From DATKFM01 sp963851215 (GTDB lineage Bacteria; Pseudomonadota; Alphaproteobacteria; Dongiales; Dongiaceae): a DNA stretch of 64,000 bases. Of the stretch, positions 27,145 through 34,431 are shown piece after piece. The stretch's first letter is position 1; the number at the start of each line of letters is the position of its first letter. The DNA lies in assembly GCA_963851215.1 (NCBI GenBank), contig CAWKOG010000020.1, positions 434,001 to 498,000 on the forward strand, written 5' to 3'. The notes below the pieces were generated by a model. It was not told the origin of the DNA, made no database searches, and saw nothing but the letters and a program-made list of their open reading frames with translations. The translations under genes were made by a program, and so were the position numbers.

Positions 27145-27243
27145 GTAGGGGCGGGTTTCAAACCCGCCCTATCGATAACGTACAAGATGATCAGGGTATG
27201 GCGCGGCGTCGAAACCGCGGGCGGGTTTGAAACCCGCCCCTAC
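27145..27243. repeat. inverted pair of 25-bp repeats
   Basis: The 25-base unit GTAGGGGCGGGTTTCAAACC... (27145-27169) recurs inverted at 27219-27243; each unit is internally palindromic (GGCGGGTTT/AAACCCGCC). It lies between the dienelactone-hydrolase-like and DUF2161 genes, both read leftward, and could form nested hairpins. A partial relative lies at 35998-36040. Confidence 0.7.
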
Positions 27244-27253
27244 GAGATCAACG

Positions 27254-27961
27254 TCAACCCACCGCCCACCGCTTCACCGCCTCCCGCCCCGCCTCAGTCA
27301 GCCCGTACACCCCACGCTCCACGCGGGCGAACCAGCCATAGACGTTGTGCAGCAGGATCTTCGGCGCGTCGGGGGCCATGGCTTTCAGTTCGCGCGGCTT
27401 GGCCTGCGTCGCCTCCAGGATCGCCTGCGCCACGGTCAGCGCCTGCTGGCGGTAGGCGGTCATGATCGGCTGGCGCGTGCCGCCGCCGACCGCGGGGTCG
27501 CCCTGGCGGCGGCTGTGCTCGCGCAGCAGGCGCGAGCGGCGGCGCGGATTGCCGCGCGGGCGGTAGGGGCCGGGCTCGGCCAGGATGTCGACGCGGCCCC
27601 GCGCCGACACGGCGAGCAGGCCGAAGCCGAGCAGGCGGCAGAGCTTGCGCACCCGCGCATCGTTGAGCCGGCCGTCGGCGCGCTTCCTGCTCTTCGAGCT
27701 GTTGCGCACGGCGAGCCAGATCTCGTCGCCGGCGGCCATGCGGTCGACGCCCTGCAGCAGCAGCTCCAGGGTGAAGCGCTGCTTCAGCTCGCCGATGACG
27801 ACGATGGGCGGCGAGTCGTCGTCAGGCTCGGCGGCCCCTCCTTCGCTAAAGCTACGGCGGGCAGGCAGCGCCACGAGATCGCAGCCGCAGATCTCCCCCT
27901 TCACCCGAAAGCCGCGCGCCTCGAGGAAGCGTTTCACCGGCAGATAGAGCGCTGTCTCCAT
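27254..27961 (-). CDS. DUF2161 family PD-(D/E)XK-type nuclease/phosphodiesterase-like protein, with in-frame repeat insertion
   Basis: A 235-residue DUF2161 protein. The N-terminal restriction-endonuclease-like part has METALYLPVKRFLEARGF, GEICGCDLVA and IVVIGELKQRFTLELLLQ, giving the D...ExK nuclease signature (Asp in CDL, Glu-Leu-Lys). A C-terminal winged-helix-like part ends YGLTEAGREAVKRW. Between LVALPA and PPIVVIGELK about 14 extra residues (RRSFSEGGAAEPDD) are encoded by a copy of the genome's palindromic repeat (27836-27865). Relatives known to me connect these strands directly, so the insertion probably forms an exposed loop beside the active site. Function is unproven. Confidence 0.78.
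   Translation of the reverse strand: METALYLPVKRFLEARGFRVKGEICGCDLVALPARRSFSEGGAAEPDDDSPPIVVIGELKQRFTLELLLQGVDRMAAGDEIWLAVRNSSKSRKRADGRLNDARVRKLCRLLGFGLLAVSARGRVDILAEPGPYRPRGNPRRRSRLLREHSRRQGDPAVGGGTRQPIMTAYRQQALTVAQAILEATQAKPRELKAMAPDAPKILLHNVYGWFARVERGVYGLTEAGREAVKRWAVG
27836..27865. repeat. palindromic repeat copy inside the DUF2161 coding sequence
   Basis: CTTCGCTAAAGCTACGGCGG (27841-27860) with flanking bases matches the arms of the 28019-28361 element almost base for base. It is inserted without breaking the reading frame. About 170 bases away in the intergenic region the same sequence occurs twice, in opposite orientations. Confidence 0.75.
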
Positions 27962-28018
27962 GGCGCGAAGGTGCCAAAGATTTGGGCGGGGCGCAGCGGA
28001 GAAAGGAAGCCAGGAAGG

Positions 28019-28361
28019 TTCACCACATCCGCCTTCGCTAAAGCTACGGCGGACAGGAAGTCAGGAAGAACACGAAGAATCCCCTCGCCCCTTGGGGGAG
28101 AGGGGGCAGGGGGTGAGGGGTTTGGCGGCGGCGAGGCGCATATGCGGCGACGATCGCAGGCAAGCTGAGCTGCTCGGCGACAGAAATCGACTTGCAGCCG
28201 TTCGTCGCATCGATGCCGTGAAGGCTCTCTTCGCGCTTGCGCGCGAAACCCCTCATCCCCTGCCCCTTCTCCCCCAAGGGGAGAAGGGAGAGTTGTTTCT
28301 TCCTTCGTGTACTTCGTGACTTCCTGTCCGCCGTAGCTTTAGCGAAGGCGGATGTGGTGAA
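28019..28361. repeat. 343-bp MITE-like element with 45-bp perfect terminal inverted repeats
   Basis: Bases 28019-28063 and 28317-28361 are perfect inverted repeats of 45 bases, containing the core TTCGCTAAAGCTACGGCGGA. The interior carries the opposed GC-rich module (28081-28120 and 28247-28290) and AACCCCTCATCCCC. No transposase frame exists inside. It accounts for most of the about 500-base gap between the DUF2161 and ceramidase-like genes; the remaining bases show nothing recognisable. Confidence 0.8.
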
Positions 28362-28463
28362 TTGGCTTTGGACAGCCGGCGAACTCCGGCCGCCGGAGAA
28401 CCACAGACGTGCTATCATCCCGCGATTCCCGGCGCGACTCTCGGGAACATGGGGGATTAACAG

Positions 28464-29158
28464 CTGTCGCTCGCCTGCCCGGCTTTCATCGGCAACCTGG
28501 CGCCCGGTCTTTGCCGCGCGGTCGACGATTATTGCCAGCTCACCGGCCCGGGCTGGGATGCCGGGACGATCAGTACCTGGAGCAACGCCGCATTCCTCAT
28601 CGCCGCCTTCGCCGGCTGGCGCCTGCTGTCGGCCAATCCCCACGCCAAGGCCCACCGCACGATCCGCGCCCTCACCCTGCTCGCGGCACTCGCGGGCATC
28701 GGCGGCTATCTGTTCCACACATCGATGCGACCTGGGCGAAGTGGGGCGAGACGGTGCCCATCCTGGCCTTCATGCTGCTCTATGTCTGGCTGCTGCTGCG
28801 GCGCTTCTTCCACTGGAACTTCCTGATCGCGATCCCGGTGCTGGCGCTCTATGCCGCCGCCGTCTACTGGCTCGAGACCCGGGCGCCAGGTTCGGCGCCC
28901 TTCGGCCGGGCCATGAACCTGCCCACCCTGGTCCTGTTCCTGCTGGCCGCCATCGGCTTCCTGATGCGGCTGCGCGAGGCCTTCTGGCCGATGCTCTGGG
29001 CGCTGGTGGTGCTGCTGGCATCCTCGGCGGCCGGCATGAGCGACGCCCCGATCTGCCCCCAGCTCGGCCTCGCCACCCATGCCGTCTGGCACCTGCTGGA
29101 CGCCCTGCTGCTCTACCTCCTGCTCCGCCTCGCCGTCGTCCACGCCCCGAAGCGATAG
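28464..29158 (+). CDS. ceramidase-like (CREST-type) membrane protein, frameshifted, start uncertain
   Basis: Two frames join into one membrane protein of about 230 residues. The first gives AVDDYCQLTGPGWDAGTIS, WSNAAFLIAAFAGWRLL and AGIGGYLFHT. The second continues with ATWAKWGETVPILAFMLLYV and ends CPQLGLATHAVWHLLDALLL. The pattern DYC...NAAFLIAA...LFHT...ADxxPI...HxxWHxxDA is that of bacterial alkaline-ceramidase-like proteins, with the metal-binding Ser/Asp/His set. A one-base deletion near 28721 separates the frames. No ATG lies in the first frame; an ATG at 28449 is followed by a stop three codons later, so the 5' end may hold another error. Substrate unknown. Confidence 0.6.
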
Positions 29159-29427
29159 GCGCCAATCACGGCGCGCAGATGCCGCCTACTTGGCGTGGAA
29201 TTGCGATTTCCACCGCGCCTGATATACTGGAACATTTAACGAACAACTGTGAACGATGTTCTTTGTATGTCAGGATGCTGTACACCAAGAGGCGCAAAAA
29301 TCCGTCCAGCGGGCCGGCAGCTTGGGCGGATTTCTCGCTTGGCATGGGGTCCATCGCACGGATTCATGTTTTCGCCCGGCATCCAGCGGGTCGGCGTCCA
29401 GCGGGACCGGCCGGGCCCTCCCCGCCC

Positions 29428-29455
29428 TTGCTTCCACCGCGCCCGTCTGTATATT
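29428..29455 (+). promoter_or_regulatory. candidate promoter of the rpsF operon
   Basis: TTGCTT (29428-29433) and TATATT (29450-29455) with a 16-base spacer resemble a housekeeping promoter. Transcription would begin near 29462, leaving a leader of about 110 bases before rpsF. The rest of the 29159-29572 gap shows no gene. Confidence 0.45.
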
Positions 29456-29572
29456 CCGCCGCCTTCACATAGCTCCTTGCCGGCACCCAGCGTGGCGCCG
29501 GCTTTGGGCCGCAATCTCCGCTCCGGGAATGCCCCGGCGGCCGCGGCCCGCAAACCGAAGGGAGAGCGTTTG

Positions 29573-30085
29573 ATGCCGTTCTACGAGAACGTGTTCATTG
29601 CACGTCAGGATATCTCCGCCACACAGGCGGACGCCCTGGCCGAAACCTACAGCAACGTCATCGCCGAGCATGGCGGCAAGGTCACCAAGAGAGAGAATTG
29701 GGGCCTGCGCAACATCGCCTACCGGATCAACAAGAACCGCAAGGGCCATTATGTCCTGCTCAACATCGATGCGCCGCCGGCGGCGGTGCAGGAGATGGAG
29801 CGGCAGATGCGCATCAGCGAGGATGTGCTGCGCTACCTCACCACCCGCGTCGAGGAGCTGGAGGAAGGTCCTTCGGCCATGATGCGCCGCAGCCGCGACG
29901 ACGACGAGCGCGGCCCCCGCGAAGGCGGCCGGCGCTTCCGCGATGACGACCGCGGCCCCCGCGAGGGCGGCCGGGAACCACGGCGGTTCCGTGACGACGA
30001 TCGCCCGCCGCGCGAAGAGGCCGCCGTGGCTGGCGCCTGTCGCGCCTGTCGCGCCTGTCGAGGTCCCTGCCGGCAATGGAGGTGA
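29573..30085 (+). CDS. rpsF: 30S ribosomal protein S6 (C-terminus probably frameshifted)
   Basis: The S6 core (MPFYENVFIARQDIS ... RYLTTRVEELEEGPS, about 102 residues) is followed by an Arg/Asp/Gly-rich tail with repeats of DDDRGPREGGR. As read, the last residues are Cys-rich (ACRACRACRGPC), which is odd. One base removed near 30040 gives an Ala-Pro-Val ending and a stop at 30090-30092 that overlaps the rpsR start as ATGA, so a one-base insertion is likely and the true end is 30092. S6 binds the 30S platform with S18, encoded next. The start follows AAGGGAGAG. Confidence 0.92.
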   Translation: MPFYENVFIARQDISATQADALAETYSNVIAEHGGKVTKRENWGLRNIAYRINKNRKGHYVLLNIDAPPAAVQEMERQMRISEDVLRYLTTRVEELEEGPSAMMRRSRDDDERGPREGGRRFRDDDRGPREGGREPRRFRDDDRPPREEAAVAGACRACRACRGPCRQWR

Positions 30086-30088
30086 CGC

Positions 30089-30469
30089 ATGACCGACCAT
30101 CAGGAACGCCGCCCCCGCGAGGGCGGCTTTAGCGGACCCCGTGAAGGCGGCTTTGGCGGCCCGCGCGAGGGCGGCTTCGGCGGCGGCCGTGAAGGCGGCG
30201 GTGGCCGCGAGGGCGGTGCGCGCGAAGGCGGCGGCGCCGGCGGCGGACGGCGTCCGTTCTTCCGGCGGCGCAAGACCTGCCCGTTCACCGGGCCGAACGC
30301 GCCGAAGATCGACTACAAGGACATCCGCCTGCTGCAGCGCTTCGTCAGCGAGCGCGGCAAGATGGTGCCGAGCCGCATCACCGCCGTGTCCACCAAGAAG
30401 CAGCGCGTGCTGGCCCAGGCCATCAAGCGCGCGCGGTTCCTGGGCCTCTTGCCCTACGCCGTGAAGTAA
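30089..30469 (+). CDS. rpsR: 30S ribosomal protein S18 with long Gly/Arg-rich N-terminal extension
   Basis: 126 residues, against about 75-90 usually. The first about 50 residues are a repeat of the type PREGGFGG, then the S18 domain RRPFFRRRKTCPFTGPNAPKIDYKDI with its RNA-binding basic cluster, and ITAVSTKKQRVLAQAIKRARFLGLLPY. The N-terminal repeat mirrors the S6 tail encoded just upstream (also EGG/PRE-rich), and the two proteins are partners on the ribosome. The start overlaps the probable rpsF stop. Confidence 0.94.
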   Translation: MTDHQERRPREGGFSGPREGGFGGPREGGFGGGREGGGGREGGAREGGGAGGGRRPFFRRRKTCPFTGPNAPKIDYKDIRLLQRFVSERGKMVPSRITAVSTKKQRVLAQAIKRARFLGLLPYAVK

Positions 30470-30482
30470 GGAGGGCCAGACC

Positions 30483-31229
30483 ATGGAAGTGATCCTGCTC
30501 CAGCGCATCGAGAAGCTGGGCCAGATGGGCCAGACGGTGAAGGTGAAGGCGGGCTATGCCCGCAATTACCTGCTGCCGCGCCGCAAGGCCATCCGCGCCA
30601 CCGACGACAACAAGGCCAAGTTCGAAAAGCAGCGGGCTCAGCTCGAGGCCACCAACCTGGCCAAGCGCCAGGAGGCCGAGGCGATCTCCGGCAAGGTCGA
30701 AGGCCTGACCGTTGTCATCATCCGCCAGGCGGGTGAGACCGGCCAGCTTTACGGCTCGGTCAGCGCCCGCGACATCGCCACGGCGGCGACCAAGGCCGGC
30801 GTCACCATCGACCGCAACCAGATCCTGATGGACCGGCCTTTGAAGGATCTGGGCCTGCACCCGATCCGCGTTGCTCTGCATCCGGAAGTGGTGGTCAACA
30901 TCACCGCCAACGTCGCGAAGTCCGAGGAAGAGGCCGAGCAGCAGCTCAAGGCCGGCCACGCCATCGTCGGCACGGCGGAAGAACAGGCGCCGAGCCTCGA
31001 CGAGATGCTCGAGCAGGTCGAACAGGCGACCGAGGGCGAAGGCGAAGCCACCGAGAAGGCCGAGAAGCCGGCGAAGAAAGCCAAGGCTGAAAAGGCCGAG
31101 AAATCCGAGAAGCCCGAAAAGGCCGAGAAAAAAGCCAAGGGCGAGAAAGCCGATAAGGCGGAAAAGTCTGGGAAGGCAGAAGCCGACGAAAAGCCGGCGA
31201 AGAAATCCAAGAAAAAAGACAAGGAATAA
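30483..31229 (+). CDS. rplI: 50S ribosomal protein L9 with Lys/Glu/Ala-rich C-terminal extension
   Basis: 248 residues. The first about 150 are ordinary L9: MEVILLQRIEKLGQMGQTVKVKAGYARNYLLP is the N-terminal rRNA-binding domain, then a long helix and the C-terminal domain (HPIRVALHPEVVVNITANVA). The last about 70 residues are almost only K, E, A and D (EKAEKSEKPEKAEKK type), a likely unstructured tail seen in several alphaproteobacterial L9 proteins. A strong factor-independent terminator follows. Confidence 0.95.
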   Translation: MEVILLQRIEKLGQMGQTVKVKAGYARNYLLPRRKAIRATDDNKAKFEKQRAQLEATNLAKRQEAEAISGKVEGLTVVIIRQAGETGQLYGSVSARDIATAATKAGVTIDRNQILMDRPLKDLGLHPIRVALHPEVVVNITANVAKSEEEAEQQLKAGHAIVGTAEEQAPSLDEMLEQVEQATEGEGEATEKAEKPAKKAKAEKAEKSEKPEKAEKKAKGEKADKAEKSGKAEADEKPAKKSKKKDKE

Positions 31230-31251
31230 ACTGAGCGATTACCGCGACAGC

Positions 31252-31279
31252 AAAAAGGCCGGGATTTCCCGGCCTTTTT
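31252..31279 (+). terminator. Rho-independent terminator after rplI
   Basis: AAAAAGGCCGGGA then TTTCCCGGCCTTTTT: a GGCCGGGA/TCCCGGCC-type stem with a tiny loop and a T-tract, flanked by A and T runs so it can work in both directions. It ends the rpsF-rpsR-rplI transcript. Confidence 0.88.
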
Positions 31280-31327
31280 GTTTGCGGGAATTGGCGATAT
31301 ATTATACACTCTATAGTTGCAGATTGC

Positions 31328-31368
31328 TTTTCCCTCCCCTACCCCCTCCCGCAAGGGGAGGGGAAAGT
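31328..31368. repeat. short GC-rich palindromic repeat
   Basis: TTTTCCCTCCCC and GGGGAGGGGAAA flank CCCTCCCGCAAGG, giving a hairpin related to the unit at 44850-44886. It lies in the 325-base gap between rplI and cfa; the rest of that gap holds the rplI terminator and no gene. Confidence 0.65.
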
Positions 31369-31554
31369 ACCGTGCGTACGCTTTGGTACAATACGGTTAA
31401 GGCCATGCACTCCCTGCAGGAACGGATTGCGTCGGTGCGTGTTGGACAACGATGACTCTTTTGCTAACATTCCAAACAAGGAACCTATGAGGCGACGGCG
31501 GGGCGGCGCCGATAATGCCTCGAGAAGGGATGGGAGAGTTACGAGGACAGGGCC

Positions 31555-32784
31555 ATGCTTGCCGCGTATTTTTTTCGCCGGCTGATCAGGGTCGGCGATC
31601 TCACCGTAATCGACGCTGACGGCCGCACGCATTTCTTCTCCGGTGCCGAGGTGGGGCCGGACGTCACCATAAGGCTGCATGATCGCGCCTTGCACCGGCG
31701 CATCATGACCCACCCCTATCTCGCCTTCGGCGAGGCCTACATGGACGGCACGCTGACCATCGAGAAGGGCACCATCTACGATGCCCTCGATCTCGCGGCG
31801 CGCAACCTGGGCCAGTTCGACACCTTCCCTTGCAGCGGCTGCGCGACAGCTTCCGGCGCCTGATGGCCTTCATCGAGACCTACAACCCGGTCGAGCGGGC
31901 GCGGAAGAACGTGGCGCATCACTACGACCTCTCCGGCGCTCTCTACGACCTCTTCCTCGATGCGGACCGGCAATATTCCTGCGCCTACTTCCGCACCGAC
32001 AATGACAGTCTGGAAGTCGCCCAGCACAACAAGAAGGCGCATATCGCCGCCAAGCTGCACCTCAAGCCCGGCCAGAAGGTGCTTGATATCGGCAGCGGCT
32101 GGGGCGGCATGGGGCTCTATCTCGCCCAGACCGCCAATGTGGATGTCACCGGCGTCACGCTTTCGGTGGAGCAGCAGAAGCTGTCGGAGGAACGCGCCAA
32201 GGCCGCGGGCCTCGCCGATCGGGTCGGCTTCCACCTGCGCGACTACCGCGAGGAGCCGGGCAAGTACGACCGCATCGTTTCCGTCGGCATGTTCGAGCAT
32301 GTGGGCGTGGCCCACTATCGCGAATTCTTCGCCAAGGTGCGCGACCTGTTGCATGACGACGGGGTCATGCTGCTGCATTCCATCGGCCGCATGGGCCCGC
32401 CCTATGGCCCGAACCCCTGGATGAAGAAGTACATCTTCCCCGGCGGCTACACGCCGTCGCTGTCGGAAGTGCTGGCGGCGGTGGAGCGCGCCGGCCTCTG
32501 GGTCACCGACGTGGAGATCCTGCGCCTGCACTACGCCAAGACGCTGCGGCAATGGCGCCGCCGATTCGCCGCCAACCGCGACAAGGCCAAGGCGCTGTAT
32601 CGACGAACGCTTCTGCCGCATGTGGGAGTACTACCTCGCGGGCTCCGAGGTGGCGTTCCGCCATATGGGCCAGATGGTGTTCCAGATGCAGATCGCAAAA
32701 CGGGTCGACGCCGTGCCCCTGACCCGCGATTATATGTTCGAGATGGAGCGCCAGGAGACCGGCCGCCTGATTTCGGCCGCCTGA
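31555..32784 (+). CDS. cfa: cyclopropane-fatty-acyl-phospholipid synthase family protein (two frameshifts)
   Basis: About 409 residues after correcting a deletion near 31828 and an insertion near 32601. The N-terminal frame (LTVIDADGRTHFFSG, AFGEAYMDGTLTIEKG) is the lipid-binding domain. The middle frame has HHYDLSGALYDLFLD, the SAM-binding VLDIGSGWGGMGLYLA, and SVGMFEHVG. The last frame gives RMWEYYLAGSEVAFRHMGQM and the end. All are conserved in CFA synthases and related mycolic-type methyltransferases. The enzyme would add a methylene to unsaturated acyl chains of membrane phospholipids using SAM. It lies between rplI and dnaB, genes that are adjacent in many relatives. Confidence 0.82.
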
Positions 32785-32814
32785 CGCTTCCCTGCATTTC
32801 AGGGGAAGGGGCGG

Positions 32815-34179
32815 ATGGATCGGCCGGCGGCAGACAGCGGCATCGACCGGGCGCGGCTGGCGGCGCTCAAGCAACGCGAGGATGCGGCTTTCGCCGCGCG
32901 CACGCCGGGCTCGCGCAAGCTCCTGGAGCGCGGCCGGAAGTCCATGCCGTCGGGCGTGCCCATGAGCTGGATGGCCGGGCTGTCCGAACATCCGGCGCTC
33001 TATGTCGCCGGCGGCGACGGCGCGCATTTCACCGACGTGGACGGCAACCGCTATCTCGACATGAACCAGGTCGACCTGGCGATGAGCTGCGGCTTCACGC
33101 CGGCGCCTGTTATCGCGGCGGTGCAGAAGCGCATGGCCGACGGGCCGTCTTTCCTGCTGCCGGGCGAGGATGCGATCGCCGTGGCCGAGCTGCTGGCCGG
33201 CCGCTTCGCCCTTCCCTTCTGGCAATTCACGCTGTCGGCCACGGGCGCCAACAGCGAGGCGCTGCGGATCGCGCGGCTGGCCACCGGCCGCGGCAGTTAT
33301 CTCGCCTTCGAGGGCCGCTATCACGGCCATGCCGACGAGATGCTGGCGGAGTCGACGCCCACGGGCGAGAGCGCGGAGTATCTCGGCCTGACGCCCGAGA
33401 TCCAGAAGCGCGCCATCAGCGTGGCGTTCAATGACCTGCCGACGCTGCGCCAACTCCTGGAGACAAAGCGCTTCGCCTGCCTGATCGCCGAGCCGGCGCT
33501 GACCAATTGCGGGCTGGTGTCGCCCGATGACGGCTTCTGGGCCGAGGCGTGGAAGCTGTGTCAAACAACGGGCACGCTGCTGATCCTCGACGAGACGCAC
33601 ACGCAGACCTTCGCCTATGGCGGCTTGCGGCGCGGCTGGAATCTCGACTGCGACATGCTGACGATCGGCAAATGCCTGGGCGGCGGCGTGGCGATCGGCG
33701 CCTACGGCATGACCGAGCCGCTCGCGCGGCTGATGGAGAAGCATCTCGACCGCCACCGCGGCGGGCGGGTGCTGCCGAGCGGCGGCACGACCTACGCCAG
33801 CGCGCTGGCGATGGCGGCGGCGCGCGCGGTGCTGAGCGACGTGCTGACAGAAGAGGCCTATGGCCGCGTCGACTCGCTGGGCGTGCGGCTGCAGGAAGGG
33901 CTGCGCGCCGCGTTCGAGCGCCGCGGCCTGCCCTGGCGCGCGCCGCGCATCGGCGGCCGCTCGGGGTTTTGCCTGCTGCCGGAGCTGCCGCGCAACGGCG
34001 CGGAGGCGACGCTGTCGCTCGACTACGAGATGATCGACGCGCGGCGCGTGTTCATGCTCAACCGCGGCGTCTGGGATGCGATCGCCACCGCCGGCCCCGC
34101 CGCCTCCTTCGCGCATACGCCGGCAGATATAGAGACGTATGTGGCGGTCACCGACAAATTCCTCGGTGAGATCGCGTAG
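32815..34179 (+). CDS. class III aminotransferase (glutamate-1-semialdehyde aminomutase-like)
   Basis: A 454-residue PLP enzyme. Motifs: DGNRYLDMNQVDLAMSCGF, the phosphate-binding SATGANSEALRIAR, FEGRYHGHADEML, LLILDETHTQTFAYGG (PLP-ring Asp) and the Schiff-base lysine in MLTIGKCLGGG. It resembles HemL, but ETHTQT replaces the usual DEVxTGFR and the overall sequence is divergent, so a true tetrapyrrole role is doubtful; a decarboxylase or aminomutase on another amino acid is possible. The ATG at 32815 follows GGAAGGGG, 30 bases after cfa, so the two may be co-transcribed. Confidence 0.83.
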   Translation: MDRPAADSGIDRARLAALKQREDAAFAARTPGSRKLLERGRKSMPSGVPMSWMAGLSEHPALYVAGGDGAHFTDVDGNRYLDMNQVDLAMSCGFTPAPVIAAVQKRMADGPSFLLPGEDAIAVAELLAGRFALPFWQFTLSATGANSEALRIARLATGRGSYLAFEGRYHGHADEMLAESTPTGESAEYLGLTPEIQKRAISVAFNDLPTLRQLLETKRFACLIAEPALTNCGLVSPDDGFWAEAWKLCQTTGTLLILDETHTQTFAYGGLRRGWNLDCDMLTIGKCLGGGVAIGAYGMTEPLARLMEKHLDRHRGGRVLPSGGTTYASALAMAAARAVLSDVLTEEAYGRVDSLGVRLQEGLRAAFERRGLPWRAPRIGGRSGFCLLPELPRNGAEATLSLDYEMIDARRVFMLNRGVWDAIATAGPAASFAHTPADIETYVAVTDKFLGEIA

Positions 34180-34431
34180 AGATTTTGCTCGCGCTTGTCC
34201 CCCTAACTTGGGTGAGCGCTTGGGTGGTATGATTTCGAACGTGCCGCGCATTCACAGCCAATCGGACTCCTTGTGCCCCATATCCTCACTATCCACAGGC
34301 CGGACGACGACGAAGTCGTTAGTGCCGCCAGGGGTCCGCTGTTAGGTTCCGCCCTTCGCGTCGCTCTCGGGGGGATTCTTGTAGCGCCGCGAATCAGGTA
34401 AAAGAAAAAGAATTCCTGGAGAAACGTCAGC

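Noticed and set aside
27185..28319. Plus-strand frames opposite the DUF2161 gene (for example 27227-28168) look long and open
   Set aside because: They are GC-driven shadows: the minus-strand frame has clear family motifs, while the plus frames are Arg/Ala/His-rich and run through repeat sequence.
28019..28361. Inverted repeats considered as an insertion sequence
   Set aside because: The 343-bp interior has no transposase frame; it can only be a non-autonomous element.
29900..30250. Tandem GAGGGCGGC-type DNA repeats considered as a satellite or CRISPR-like array
   Set aside because: They encode the Gly/Arg/Glu-rich tails of S6 and S18 in frame, so they are coding low-complexity sequence.
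32815..34179. Calling the class-III aminotransferase hemL
   Set aside because: It shares the fold and PLP lysine, but the active-site segment DETHTQT and overall sequence differ from true HemL, so only a family-level name is given.
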